NCBI GenBank assembly: GCA_026120185.1
Contig: JANUWF010001481.1
Coordinates: 2,733,001-2,797,000, forward strand
Source of the DNA: Voacanga thouarsii
Lineage: Eukaryota; Streptophyta; Magnoliopsida; Gentianales; Apocynaceae
Length of the DNA: 64,000 nucleotides
Reading direction: 5' to 3'
The notes below the pieces were generated by a model. That model was not told where the DNA came from, did not search any database, and saw only the letters and a program-made list of their open reading frames with translations. The position numbers and the translations under genes were made by a program. Below, piece by piece: positions 45,868 to 57,771 of the stretch (positions within the stretch are counted from its first letter, which is position 1; each line of letters begins with the position of its first letter).

Positions 45868-47205
45868 TGCATCCGTTAGAGTCTTGCTGGCATAGTATAT
45901 CGGTTGGAAGTGCTTGTTTCGTCTTTGTCCCAATACTGTACCAACTACAAAGTCACTTATATCACACATTAGTTCAAAGGGAAGAGACCAATCTGGGGCA
46001 ATTAGAATGGGTGAATTAATCAATTTCTCTTTAAGTATGGTAAATGCGTTGAGACATTTATCATCAAAATGAAATACAGTATCATTTTCAAGTAAAGAAG
46101 TAAGAGGTTTCGAAATTTTTGAGAAGTCTAAGATAAACCGCCTGTAGAAACCTGTATAACCAAGAAAGCTCCTTATAGCTTTTACCGAAGTAGGAGGAGG
46201 TAGCTCCTCGATTGCTTCAATTTTTGCTCTATCGATCTCAATACCCTTCTTTGAAATTTTATGCCCTAGCACAATACCTTCTTGTACCATAAAGTGGCAC
46301 TTTTCCCAGTTAAGTATGAGGCTAGTCTCTTCACATCTTGCTAGCACCTTCTCAAGGTTAGATAAGTACAAGTCAAATGAATCACCAAAAACTGAGAAAT
46401 CATCCATAAATACCTCCATGATGTCCCTCACGAGTCCTTCAAATATAGCTATCATGAACCTTTGGAATGTTCCGGGGCCATTGCAAAAGCCAAATGCCAT
46501 CCTACGATATGCAAAAGTACCGTATGGACACGTGAAATTGGTATTTTCTTGGTCCTACAAAGCTATAGGAATTTGCAGGTAGCTTGAGAATCCATCTAAA
46601 AAATAATAATACTCATATCCGGCTAACTTTTCCAACATTTGGTCAATTAAAGGAAGGGGGAAGTGATCTTTTTGAGTGGCTTTGTTTAACATCCTATAAT
46701 CTATGCAAAATCTCCAACCCGTGACCAATCTCATAGGGACTAACTCATTTTTATCGTTGGGGCTTACCGTCATTCCTCCTTTTTTTAGTACCACTTGAGT
46801 AGGACTTACCCAACTGCTATCTGAAATAGGGTAAATGATGCTGGAATCTAAGAGCTTAACCACCTCACCTTTTACCATTTTACTCATATGTGGGTTCAAC
46901 CTGCGTTGAGGTTGCACTATGGGTTTTGCACTTTCTTTCATCAAGATCTTGTGTGTGCAAAAAGATGGACTAATGCCTTTAATATCAGTGATCTTCCAAG
47001 CTATCACCCTTTTATATTTTTCCAACAGACTTACCAGCTTGGTCTTTTGCTCTGCCTTGAGATTGTTGGCAATGATGACAGGCAACTTACGATTCTTAGC
47101 CAAGAACACATATTCCAAATGCTCGGGTAGGTCTTTTAAGTCTACTTCGGGAGGATCCTCTATAGATGATTTTATTCTCCCCAACCTGCATTTTTCTACG
47201 TCCAA
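45868..47205 (-). pseudogene. reverse transcriptase and start of RNase H of Athila-like G
   Basis: 46555-47205 has EKYKRVIAWKITDIKGISPS, PQRRLNPHMSKMVKGEVVKL, DSSWVSPTQVVLKKGG, TGWRFCIDYRMLNKATQKDH and FPLPLIDQMLEKLAG, all Athila/Tat-type RT blocks. A TAG at 46555-46557, probably from GAG, interrupts it. 45865-46500 continues in frame with the catalytic block VFMDDFSVFG (M-D-D, both Asp present), GYTGFYRRFI, then early RNase H. With just these stops it is the best-kept RT in the window. Confidence 0.93.
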
Positions 47206-47373
47206 ATTCTACCTCCCATCCTCGATATGAAATACCTCCGAATATGCCATTGATGTTTCCATCAATTCTTCCTCAATAGATTCCTGCATCATCTCAAAAA
47301 TTGGTTTGTTAAGAATATCAACTCTTAGAAACAAATTATTAGAAGTCATAGGTTGTTGCATGCTCTTGTGGAT

Positions 47374-47830
47374 TCAAATTATAACTTTCTCATCCCTAAC
47401 CCTCAGTGTCAACCTCTCCCCATGGACATCAATTAATGCTTTTGCTATAGCTAGGAAGGGTTTACCTGAGATTAAGGGGACTTTAGAATCTTTATCCATG
47501 TCAAGAATAACAAAATCCACAGGAAATATGAATTTATCAACTTTTACCAACACATTTTCAATGATGCCCCTAGGGTATTTGATAGATCGATCCGCGAGTT
47601 GAATACTCATCCTAGTGGGCTGTGGTTCTCCTAGGCCTAGCCTTTTAAATGTTTTATATGGTAGTAAATTAATGCTAGCACCTAGGTCAGCTAATGCATT
47701 ACAGACATGAAGAGTGCCAATTAGACATGGGATAGAGAAACTTCCTGGATCTTTTGCTTTTTGGGGCAAACTTGATTTGTCCTGCAGGATGGCTAAGCAT
47801 TCTTCGTTAAGGACTACTGTAGACAATTCT
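47374..47830 (-). pseudogene. protease of Athila-like G
   Basis: An open stretch of 150 codons, uninterrupted itself. CNALADLGASINLLPYKTFK is the Athila protease active site (D-L-G-A in place of D-S-G-A is normal in this lineage), with VDFVILDMD and VPLISGKPFLA as the flap and C-terminal blocks. It is joined to gag by one stop near 47830 and to RT by further coding of about 170 bp. Confidence 0.9.
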
Positions 47831-48440
47831 TCTAGTTACTTTTTGTTGACAAGAATGCTTTTGAGGAACTTGGCATATTTGGGCATATGGATTAAAGCTT
47901 CACTGAGGGGAATGTTTATGTGCAGTTGTTTAAATATCTCTAAGAATTTGTTGAACTGAGCGTCTTTTCGGGCCTTGTGTAGACGAGTAGGGTATGATAT
48001 GTTAGGCTGAAAAGTAGGTTTTTCGGGAGGTGGACAGGGGATAGCCGGTGCTGGTTCCAGTGTTTTAGCCGGCGTCAGCCTTCATCTGGTTTGTCTGGTA
48101 ATTCTTTTTCACTTCGCAATGTGACAGCAACTGTTTCCATACTGGCTAACGGTGTAAGTTCATGAGATTTTATTACCTTATCCGTCAAAAAACCAGATTT
48201 GTTGTTCCATGTTGCGGATCATTACGTCGAATTTCTTGAATGTGGAATCAATATCTTAGAAACACCTCGTGACATGCACTACAAATCTACCAACTAAGGT
48301 TTCAAGCTCTGTTGATTCTGGTGCTGTGAGTGTTCCCTCCGACGAGTGATGGAGGTACTGCTCCCTGTTCGACCTTCTTAGATCCCAATTTGCCATTTCT
48401 CCTGAACAAGGAGACGAATTAGACATGGAATCTACAAGAG
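47831..48440 (-). pseudogene. gag of Athila-like G, internally deleted
   Basis: Near 48410-48430 an ATG starts a short basic frame (MANWDLRRSNREQYLHHSSE). 47860-48010 is the gag C-terminal end just before protease (FNKFLEIFKQLHINIPLSEA, HMPKYAKFLKSILVNKK). The main capsid domain present in element I (FPFSLRD..., ITTWN...) is missing, so more than 1 kb seems deleted between these ends. Several stops are present. Confidence 0.78.
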
Positions 48441-48629
48441 TATGCAGTTAGTTTAAAAGACGTAGTCCAAGTTGGTTAGTTTAAGTTAGGTTACACAGTT
48501 ATACATGAATACACAAAATACAAAAGATAGCACCGTTTTGCAGAAAGAACAAAAATACATATTTACCTATTGACATATTTACATATTTACATAGTTAAAT
48601 CAACAAAATTCGAGTTTTCATGCTATTGT

Positions 48630-48647
48630 TCCCCGGCAACGGTGCCA
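48630..48647 (-). other. primer-binding site of G
   Basis: On the minus strand TGGCACCGTTGCCGGGGA, one change from the usual Athila-group site TGGCGCCGTTGCCGGGGA. It lies six bases after the LTR end (…ATATCA). Confidence 0.88.
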
Positions 48648-48653
48648 AAAACT

Positions 48654-50104
48654 TGATATGTTTAGACTTGCGTATAAAAAATCATACAAAACTAAGCACA
48701 TTCCCAATCAAGTTCAAATTAAAAATGTTAAATCCAAATCACACATATGAGCAAGCGTACTCATCATTAACTGAGCATAGGGTTAAAATGAGTGTCGATC
48801 CTCAAGGAACAAGTAGACATTAATTACCCTTCTTTCATTGTTTAACCGACTCGATAAAATGAAAAATAAATAAAAATGAAAATTAAAAAGAAAATAAAAA
48901 TAAAAATATGTATATGTGAAGGATGTAGATTTATGTAACTCAAGCCATTGTTTAGACAAACATGATCTTAGAGAATTTAACCATTATCATAACCAATCAT
49001 TCTCTTAGCACCATGAAGGATGAAGGTAGACTCACTTTGATGGTTAATCCATGAAATCACTATCTTCTAGATAAATTAGAATCACTTGGTCCGTCTCAAC
49101 TAATTCATCCAAAAGACGCATTAAATACAATCATTAATTAAATTCCCTTGGTCTCGGTGAATTTAGAACATGAAATTAATCAATGAATCCTTGGTCTCGG
49201 AAGACATCAATTAATCTTCAATTACCAGTTCTTAAACAATCAACCCCCTTTGGTCCAGCAAGTCAATTGCCAACAGAATATGAAATTAATAAATCGAAAC
49301 ACCCATCAGCCCCCTTTGGTCCAGCAAGTCAATGGATAGAATCATATAACTAATCTTGTAATAATCATAAGTAATTGAATACCAAGAATAACAACAAATT
49401 AATCAAAAGGTCAAATAACTCTAGAAATCATAAATATCTAAAGCAATGCTAAATTACAATAAAACAATTAACATATCATTTTTCAAGAAAGAGAAAACAA
49501 AGTAAAAGAAAGAACTCATAGACAAGCCTCATTCTTCTTCCTTTGAAGACCTTATTGTACAACCCTCCTTGAACTTGAAGAATTCCTTCTTGGACTAAGT
49601 GATTTTCTATGGTGATCAATGAATTCTCCCCTTTTCCCTTGTGTTTTCCATCTATTTATAGGCTTAAGAGGTGCCTAAACTTGTAGGTACTAAGTTCTTG
49701 GCCGAGTAGAAGTTGGGAAATGCTAAAACTCTTCAGATTTCAAAAACGCGTAGAAAGATCATAGCACCGCCTCAGGGACAGACTACAACCGGCGCCGTCT
49801 TGGTCCTTCGGAGCCGGCGACGCCTGTGTTCTATTTCTCCAATCGTCCACCGATTTTTCTCTGAATTATGTGCATATGTTCCAGAATGCAGTCGGCGCCG
49901 GTTCCAGCCTTACAGCCGACGTCGCCTCTGCTCTGTTTCACGACAGTTTTGCTTTGTTTTACCCAAAATCCTGAGATAATGACCAAAATACCTTTCCAAG
50001 GGTAAAATCTCAAATATGAAAGAATATGACTAGTTATTTCACAAAATGTATTACAAAAGAGCCTCAAATAACTAAACAAAGTATAACCAATTTAGCCCCT
50101 ATCA
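48654..50104 (-). repeat. 5' LTR of G, complete
   Basis: 1451 bp on the minus strand, TGATAGGGGCTAAATTGG to CTAAACATATCA, with short inverted ends TGATA/TATCA. TATA box at 49651-49661. The first 571 bp are repeated in reverse at 41850-42420. Confidence 0.92.
49651..49661 (-). promoter_or_regulatory. TATA box in the 5' LTR of G
   Basis: CTATAAATAGA on the minus strand, same position in the LTR as the left copy. This one points into gag-pol in the normal way. Confidence 0.65.
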
Positions 50105-52775
50105 AGAGTCCTAGGTGGTATTAGGTAAAATAATGATTTATTAATAACTAATTGTTAGGAAATATTTGATAAATAAAATTAGTTGAGAATAAATTTCAAT
50201 GGTCTTGATTGAAAGAAAATAAATCAATTTTAATAGGTTTTGATTAAAAGATAACAAATAAATTTTAATAGGTTTTGTGAGTATAAGACATACAAAAATT
50301 AATGTTCTACTTATTATGATTATTCATATAAAAGGTTTTTATGTGATATTATTATTTTATATAATATCTATATATTTTATAGAAGCTATCATTCATTTGA
50401 CCAAAATATCCTTATTTCATATATGATATTCCAAATCTACCCTTCCTAGGGTTTTTCAAAATTTATTGGCAAAATTTAATATTAACCATTTTATTGTTGA
50501 ATAAAATTATCTTAGAGACAACTAGATCATGATCATAATTCCACTTGCTAACTATAATCATGAACATACACTCCACTTCAATTCATCAAATCATCCAAAT
50601 CATGAATTAAACATAGATCTAAATTTACCAAGGTATGATCCAACCTCTTCTAGCATAAACATAATCATGGCTCTATCAAACATACATGAATATAAATCCT
50701 ATTCACCAAAGGTGACATAAGCTCTAACATGCTTGATCACAAACATCACTCACAACATGGAGACATGCATTAAACCCTAAACCATCATAATATCATCCAA
50801 GATAAATCATCACATGCATCAACCCCAATTCCATCATATACACATATTCATTCATGCTTCAATCTCAACTCATCACAACAACACATGCTTAAACCACAAT
50901 CATAGCCCATCTCCTTCCAATTTCATCCTAGAGATATGAATCTAGAGTCTAAAAAGAGGGTTGAAGGGACTTACTTGATTGATGAGTACCTTGAAAGAGT
51001 TTCGAATGGATCTCAACCCCTAGATGACTAGATTCGTCCAAGGGAGATGAAGAAAGCATGGCCATTGTTGAAGAATTCATTCGGCCAAGAAGAAGAGGGT
51101 GTTCAACCAAGAGAGAGAGAGAGAGAGGGGGAAAAGAGAAGAAGAGAGTCCATCAGCACGCTTTTACACATGTATATTCATTAGAGATCAAAGATTAGTT
51201 AAGATGAAGTCACTTGAACAAACTTACCTTGAAGGTGTTCTTGAGCCTTCACAAAAATACTGATTTTTGATCCAAAATAGCGAGTTGGATTTTAGAGTTT
51301 GATGTTAAAAATGGTATGGATGGACTCACAGTAGCGAGTAGATGAAATCTGGAAGTTTTTGAAGAAGATTGAAGTGGTTTGGAGAGGTATTAAGCGATAG
51401 GAGGGAATAGGTGTTCTTGGTGTTCTATGTGTACTTGAAGGTTGAAGAGAATGGAGGGATTTTGGATTGGAGGCTGCGAAAATTCTGTGTGTGCAGTGGC
51501 CGAATTGCTAGCGTGTTTTAGGTAGATGATTTTTTTGGTTTGAAAGGAAAAGGAAAGACTGGTTATTGATATCCTAAAAGAATATTTTTGGGAATCAAAT
51601 TTGGAAACAAAATATAGCAAGAATATTTTTGATCAATTGAGAGCTTTTTTGGAGCTGCTATGGCCGACTGATGTTCAGTGTTTCAGCTGGATGAAAGTTG
51701 GTTGAAGAAGGTTAATGGTGGCCAAAAAGAAGGAGAGTAATGGTGAAGGGAAGGTTTGGTTGTTTAAGGGACATTTTATGGAAGGTTACTAAATTAGGAT
51801 TGCTGGAATTTTGGTCTCTAATTAAGGCATGATTGTAGTAATTTGTTGGAGATATTTTAGGGCAGCCATGACTGATTTTTGTGCAGAAGGTTGGGGAAGA
51901 CAATGGAGTTCTATTCATAGCTGTTCAAGGGAGGTTTGTGCAGAAAAAAGATGAAATTTCGGCCAGGGCTGGAATAGGAAACAAAGCTGGAAAATTCCTG
52001 CACAAAATTTTGCCATTGTTGGAATTTTTCTGGGCAGCTTTTGCTGCCATTTTCCACCCAGATTGCAGAGATTTTGAAGGGGCATTCATAGGTCTTTCAA
52101 GGCTGGTTTCCAGCCTTCTTCATGGAGGAAAAACGTGGCTAAGGAGCTGGGAGAAAACTGGAAGGAAACAGCTTGGTTGAAGACCACCTAAGCTGCGATT
52201 TTGCCTATAAATTTTTCTGGTTTTGCACAGCATTTGTGCAGTCCAAAAATGGCCAAAAAATTTCAGATTTTAAGCTGATCAAAAGGGCCATTTTCTGGCA
52301 GCATTTGGGAGGGAATAATGGCTGAGAATTTCGACACTTTGCATGCACAAGAAGTTGGAAAAATTTTAGATCATTACATGAAGGAAAATGAACCTTACTA
52401 GAGTGAAGTTTTGAAGGTTCACTAGGGAAATTAATTGTCTTGGAACATTTCCCATCTCTTCCACATTTTCGGTCCATAAGATGTCTTTCACTAAGACATT
52501 TTGAACCTTTAAGGCCACAGCACTTTACTGAAATTTCTGGAATGAAATTGGCTAGAACAAATTTGTCCAATCTAACGAGTTGAGAATTAGGAAAAATTAA
52601 AGATCAAGAAGAAATGAATTTCCTTAGGAATTTTTGTAGGGCACAAGAATGGAATTGGGATACTCCTATCATGTCTCCCCTAAGACAACACCTCTACTCT
52701 ACTTTAAAGCACTTAAGGCCAAAAATATCACCTTCCCAAGCAAAAATAACATTTAATCATGGTAAAGCTCCAATG

Positions 52776-52838
52776 ATGGAATTTGAACCCAAGACCTCAA
52801 TGATTAATTCTAAAGCTCTGACCACTAAACCACAACAA
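52776..52838 (-). repeat. tRNA-derived segment in LTR F
   Basis: Equivalent of 29055-29118. On the minus strand box A is TGGTTTAGTGG (52822-52832) and box B GGGTTCAAATTCC (52778-52790). Box B is a closer match to the consensus here than in e. Confidence 0.6.
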
Positions 52839-53086
52839 CTCTTGTTCTTATTTTCTCTCTAAAATATTTTTCCTATTTAATCCTCAAGCTATCTCCCTAT
52901 TTTCTCCTCAAGCAAAAAATTACCATTTTGCCATTCTTACTCAATAAACATGATCAAGCCCTCGAGACTACTACACACAAATCCAAAGCACATAAAATCA
53001 TATAAAAATATATATAAACATGCAATAAAATATGATATACATCCCAACCCCCATACTCTAAGGTTGGTTTCGACTGGGGTTTCACA

Positions 53087-53232
53087 TAGTTGCTTAGGCT
53101 AGCTGGGTCAACATCGGTGGTGGCAGAAGTATCAGCGCCAAAGAAAGGTAAGCAGAGCAAGATAACTGTCAGTCTGATTGCTATGCCGTTATTCCAGACG
53201 CCTCTAGTGAAGAAAGCCTCCACTCTTCCACT
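53087..53232 (+). pseudogene. PMD pseudogene, part to the right of F
   Basis: Directly after the duplication of F, the plus frame gives LRLAGSTSVVAEVSAPKKGK and SLIAMPLFQTPLVKKASTLP, then stop at about 53230. Position and the matching duplication make it the continuation of 39394-40478. The Lys-rich linker is common after such domains but not diagnostic. Sequence 53233-53349 is unassigned and hides the junction with element I. Confidence 0.5.
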
Positions 53233-53349
53233 TTGAAGTTTAGTTAACTATCCAATTTAACCCTCTAAATTGCACATGGATGCCTCTAAGTTTCTTGTGG
53301 TTTAGCTAAGTTTCTTGGTGACCATTTCCTCCAAGAATGGTTTAGCTAG

Positions 53350-54511
53350 TGGGGCTCTGTATGGCAGAAGTGGTTGAATCCTTTGCATCCTGAAATTCAC
53401 AGAAGCTTGCTAAGATTGGTTTTGGTTATTCTAAGAGAAGTTAGGGTGATTCCTCCAACTTGGGTCGTAGGTATTGCTATAAGGATTATTACCTCGCCAA
53501 CCATTACCTATAAAAGCCGCTTGTTCCAATGCTTCTTGCAAAGACCCTGTATCTTGGCACACATTGTTTGGATGCCCTTCCCCATAAAAATCATAAGCCA
53601 CACTTATTACCTACCCTTGGGAAGGATGCATTACCAATTGATCCATTTTCTGTGTAAGTACTTTCCCCTTTGCCCCTAAGGCAGCCATTGCATCCACTTT
53701 ATGCACTCTATATACATGAGTTCTAGATTGTAAACTCCCCCAGGCATAGTTATTTGTGGCCAGATTTTCAATTAAATCAAACACCTCTTTCGGAATTTTT
53801 GAATTTATGGAGCCTTTTGCAAATGCATGTACTAATTGCCTTATAGCAAAACTCAACCGTGAAAGATCTGCATTAGCATCCCTAACTAGAATCTATGGTG
53901 AGGACATTTTTGTAGCATCTCTTTGAACCTGTCCCAACACTCATAAAAGTTTTTGACCTCTAATTGTTGAAAAGAAAAAATGTCAGTCATAAGTTAGGAA
54001 GTTCTAGCTGGTGGGAAATATTTAGCTAAGAATTTTTCAGCTAACACGTTCCAAGTAGTAATGGATCCGGTGGGCAAAGATTTTAGCCATGATTTTACTC
54101 GATCTCTCAAGGAAAAAGGGAAGAGTCTTAGCTTAATGGCATCCTCAAAAACACCATTCATCTTAAATATGTCAGATATCTCTAGAAAGCTCGCGAGATG
54201 GGTATTAGGATCTTCCTCAGGTAACCCATCAAATGGACCATAATCTGGATCATTTAAATCACATTGCATTTTATCTCAAAATTGTTGGCCTCTATCTTAG
54301 GCCATGGGATACTATAGTTTGTACCTGAGATTGCTGGTTTTACAAAGTCATTCCTAACCTGCCTATTAGCTCCACCGTTACTGCTATCGTTGGGTTGATT
54401 TACCTCCATTGCTTTCTTTACCCTTTCACTTAAAAACTTCCAGACCTTAGTGAGAGTTCTCTCGATTTTCAAATCAAGCTCAACTATCTTAGCTTTGGAT
54501 CGTCTGGTCAT
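53350..54511 (-). pseudogene. gag of Athila-like element I
   Basis: The start MTRRSKAKIVELDLK is at 54511. The capsid part follows: FDGLPEEDPNTHLASFLEIS, LRLFPFSLRDRVKSWLKSLP, GSITTWNVLAEKFLAKYFPP at 53994-54200, then VFDLIENLATNNYAWG at about 53740-53790, and the late PYSNTYDPSWRNHPNFS block near 53430-53490. These are hallmark Athila gag phrases. Several stops and frame changes are present. It would coat the element RNA. The 3' side is lost near 53350. Confidence 0.88.
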
Positions 54512-54752
54512 AAACTAAGAGCAACGTATACATAAGACTGACAATTTTTTAGATTATAGAATTTACAAGTTAAACGGTTAGTGTACGTTTACAAATTATG
54601 TTACAAAAAATTGCAACATACAGAGACATTAAAGTATAAGTATACAAGAAAATAAATTACAACACCTAGTCATATAAGGAAGATATATACATATTTACAT
54701 ATAAATATATTATTATGGTTAAAGCAACAAAATCCAAGTTTTCATGATATTA

Positions 54753-54771
54753 TACCTTGGCAACGGCGCCA
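54753..54771 (-). other. primer-binding site of element I
   Basis: On the minus strand TGGCGCCGTTGCCAAGGTA, the Athila-group site, six bases after the LTR end (…TTTATGCATCA). Confidence 0.88.
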
Positions 54772-54777
54772 AAAACT

Positions 54778-56311
54778 TGATGCATAAATTTTGGGTATAT
54801 AAAATCATCAATTTTAAATCCATCCCTTAATCAAGATTTAATTAAAACATTAATCCCAAAATACACATATGAGCAAGTATACTCATCGCAAACATAATAT
54901 AGGGAATTAACGAGTATCGATCCTCAAGGGAACAAGTATACACAAATCACTTTTAATTCATTGTTTAACCGACCTAAATAAAGTGATAAAAGAATAAAAA
55001 GAAAATTAAATAAAAATATATACAACTCAAGGACATGAAAGTATGTAATTAGACAAATATTCTTGAAAACATGACTATGAATCACTTAGCAATTATTACA
55101 ATCAATTATTATCTTGGTCTCATGAAGGATTTAATATAGACCCACTTTATTTGCAGTCTATAGAATCACTATCTTCTAGCTAAATTAGTGAACATATTCT
55201 GTCTCAAACTAACTTATCCAAAAGATGCATTAAAATCAATCATCATATAAACCCCTATATTCTAGGTGATTTAAAGTATGAAATTAGTTAATGAATTCAT
55301 ATTCTAGCAATCATCAACTAACATTTTGTTACCAATGTTTTAGACAATTAACCTCATTTTTAAGCAAGTTAAAAGATAATAAATATGAAACTAATTAATT
55401 AAAGTTATTACCATCCTCTTTTTCAAGCAAGTTAATAACAAAACCCAATCAACCAACTCTATCAGGAAAACAAATAATCAAATACCAAGAACAATAATCA
55501 ATTGATCAAAAGACTGAGTTAATCAATAAATTATTAATCACACGAACAAAGTCAAATTAAAATGGACATATTGAATACGCGATTGTTTAAGGAACTTTAA
55601 ACAAAGGTGAAAAAAAGCACTAATAGACGAGCTTCTTTCTTCCTCCTTGAAGACTCTCTTGAACAACCCTTCTTGATTTAGGTGAACTCTCCTTCAATGA
55701 GAGATTGAGAATTTTTGCACTTCAATTCACCTCTTTATGTTGTATATATCTCAAACCATTGTATTCTCTTGTTCTTTTATTCGCCTCTTGGATGCCAATT
55801 TCATGGCTGAAGAAGTCTTGGCCTAGTAGGAATAGAAAAATACCAAAATCATTGGATAATCCCTAATTTCGTGTACAAAATTTCCACCTCTAGAGCATAA
55901 CTGGCATTGGGTACCTTCGACCCACCTGGCCCTAGATGTACTCTGTTCTTCCTCTGTTTTTGCTTTGTTTTTTGTCGTCTCTCCTTGGCAGGTAGAATGG
56001 ACCCGGTGCCGAGTACACTTGCCAGACCTGACAGTAGGTTTGTTCTAGAATTTTCCCTAAAGCTTGCTTAATTTCTACTGCTGGAGTAGAATGGACCCGG
56101 TGCTTGGTCCATTGGTTGGGCCTGGTGCCAAGTACATTCTGGTTTCCTACACTTTTTGCTCAATTTTACCTTGAATTTGCACATATTTGCCAAAAACACC
56201 TTTTACAAGCAAAAATGTCAAATAAGAAGGAATATGCCTAGTTATTACAACAAATATATCTTAAAACAACTTCAAATAACTAGGAAAAGAATGGTGTTTT
56301 TAGCCTCTATC
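54778..56311 (-). repeat. LTR of element I, shared by two internal regions
   Basis: 1534 bp, TGATAGAGGCTAAAAACACC to TTTATGCATCA on the minus strand. It has a polypurine tract on its upstream side (56312) and a primer site plus gag on its downstream side (54753), so it acts as 3' LTR for one internal region and 5' LTR for the next. It contains a repeated 'GTAGAATGGACCCGGTGC' unit at about 55991 and 56086. Confidence 0.88.
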
Positions 56312-56347
56312 AATTCACCCATACTTGAACATTTGCTTGTCCTCAAG
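56312..56347 (-). other. terminal polypurine tract next to LTR I
   Basis: On the minus strand ACTTGAGGACAAGCAAATG is followed by TTCAAGTATGGGTGAAT, immediately before TGATAGAGG. Counterpart of 42422-42457 in G. Confidence 0.8.
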
Positions 56348-57425
56348 TAAAATACTTTAGTCTAAGAAAGTTCAGTAAGAAAACACAAGTTCTTTCTCAT
56401 TCCAAAAGTTTCTTCATCATAGCAAAGATCGTGTCTTCCTTTCAAACTTTAGATATAACCCTTGTCATTCATACCCTTTGAAAACAATTTCAAACTTCGA
56501 AACATTAGATAAGACATCACAAAGCTCTTGAAGTCAAATTAATCAAGTGCATACCTTAGTCTAAGAAAATTATTTCATTCTTGAAGTAAAAATATAGATA
56601 ACATGAATCACATAGGTTAAGCCATCCACCAACTCAAGTATTATAAATCTAAAAATTACACACTCAAGTTATGATGTGAGGAAGCACTCCAATTTTTTTT
56701 TCTCTCAAAGTTTTTCAATGACTTAGGGAATTGATAGCATCAAATACATGGATTTCTCTACACACACTATATTGGCCCCCTTTTTAGTCATCAGTCATCA
56801 TTTTATCAACAATTCTTTTTTTTTTCTGTGCTCTTGCTTGTCTTTTTGCCTTTGGGATAGCCTCAAGAGAGTGCACTGAATTCACTTGCTACTTCTCCCT
56901 GTATTGAGCACCTTTTTAGCTAAAGGTTTTCAATGATCATTAATAAGAGATTTTTTTTTTCACAATTTACACCAAAAATAGTGTTATTTCCACTCATTGT
57001 TTTTCTCTCAACTCAAATCAAAATTTTTAGCATTCTCCTCAATCTTTCCTCTCAAAGATCTTTTTACAACTCACAATTCTTTTTCCTATCATAAATTAAA
57101 GCTAGCAAAATTTAAACTCATAATACAAAGTTAGCCAATAACTCTTCCCAAATTTATCATATCTTCCATATTTGAACTAGATAAGTTAAATAACATTCAA
57201 ACACCAATGCATAAACAAGATTTATCAAAATTCTCAAGTCTTGGCAAAAATCTTTTCCAATAAAACCAATTTCATAAAACTCCACCTAATGAATGACAAA
57301 ACTCATATCTAAATAGGAAAAAGAATTACAACATTGCTTAACAATGAAACCATTGAAATTTTTGAAAAAAGTTATCAGAAATATAAAATATAGAATAATA
57401 TGGAAAATCACTTCTCCAACCTTTA
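56348..57425 (-). other. non-coding tail upstream of LTR I
   Basis: AT-rich sequence with long T runs on the plus strand, about 1.1 kb between two polypurine tracts. No gene seen. It corresponds to the 1.5 kb tail in G. Confidence 0.65.
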
Positions 57426-57464
57426 TTCCCCCCCTCCACTTAAACTGGACATTGTCCTCAATGG
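57426..57464 (-). other. internal polypurine tract of the Athila-like region
   Basis: On the minus strand CATTGAGGACAATGTCCAG is followed by TTTAAGTGGAGGGGGGGAAT, matching the internal tract of G at 43948-43983. Confidence 0.75.
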
Positions 57465-57771
57465 CCAAAGATAGAATAATAAAAGCACAGCTAAGAAGAC
57501 CAAGATGAAGAAAAATGAAGAATAAAGTGAAAAAAATACTTCCATTACATTGTCGTGCCGCCAGGTTTTAATCCATCTCAAGGAAGGGTCAGTACAAGTG
57601 TACCTACAAAAAGAACAGAAAAAAAAATAAAATAGAACATAAATCTAGAAAAAGAAAACAAAAATAAGATAAATGAAACGAAAAAGTAAAGAAAAGACAC
57701 CTACAAGCTAGTAAAAGTCATGAAATTTTAAAGAAAAAGAAATAACCAAAAATAAAATATAAAAGAGTGCG

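Larger units (their letters stand above)
41850..50104 (-). mobile_element. Athila-like gypsy element G with inverted LTR ends
   Basis: AGAGT at 41845-41849 and 50105-50109 is a perfect duplication; the undisturbed site is seen in solo LTR H near 59732. On the minus strand: 5' LTR 48654-50104, primer site, gag remnant, PR, RT, RNase H, IN, non-coding tail with two polypurine tracts, then an LTR fragment in the wrong orientation (41850-42420). Pol and primer-site sequence are Athila-like. G has only a few stops and one frame shift in pol, and the two U3 copies differ at roughly 6% over 240 bp by eye, so it is among the younger insertions. A large part of gag is missing. Confidence 0.9.
40479..53086 (-). 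mobile_element. 4.3 kb gypsy-type solo LTR F, containing element G
   Basis: TAGCT (40474-40478) and TAGTT (53087-53091) are a 5 bp duplication with one change. On the minus strand it reads TGTGAAACCCC (53086) to GGTGTTACA (40479). Its own sequence is 40479-41849 plus 50110-53086, about 4.35 kb, the size of e and H. No internal region belongs to it. It splits the PMD pseudogene. Open frames in it (for example 51881-52180 and 52205-52570) match nothing. Confidence 0.88.

Noticed and set aside
41850..50104. G as a DNA transposon with 571 bp terminal inverted repeats
   Set aside because: The right arm is just part of a 1451 bp LTR followed by an Athila primer site and gag-pol. The duplication is 5 bp and no transposase is seen.
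51881..52570. Open frames of 99 and 121 codons in LTR F, one Cys-rich
   Set aside because: They lie on opposite strands of LTR sequence, the frame is not kept in H, and no domain is recognised.
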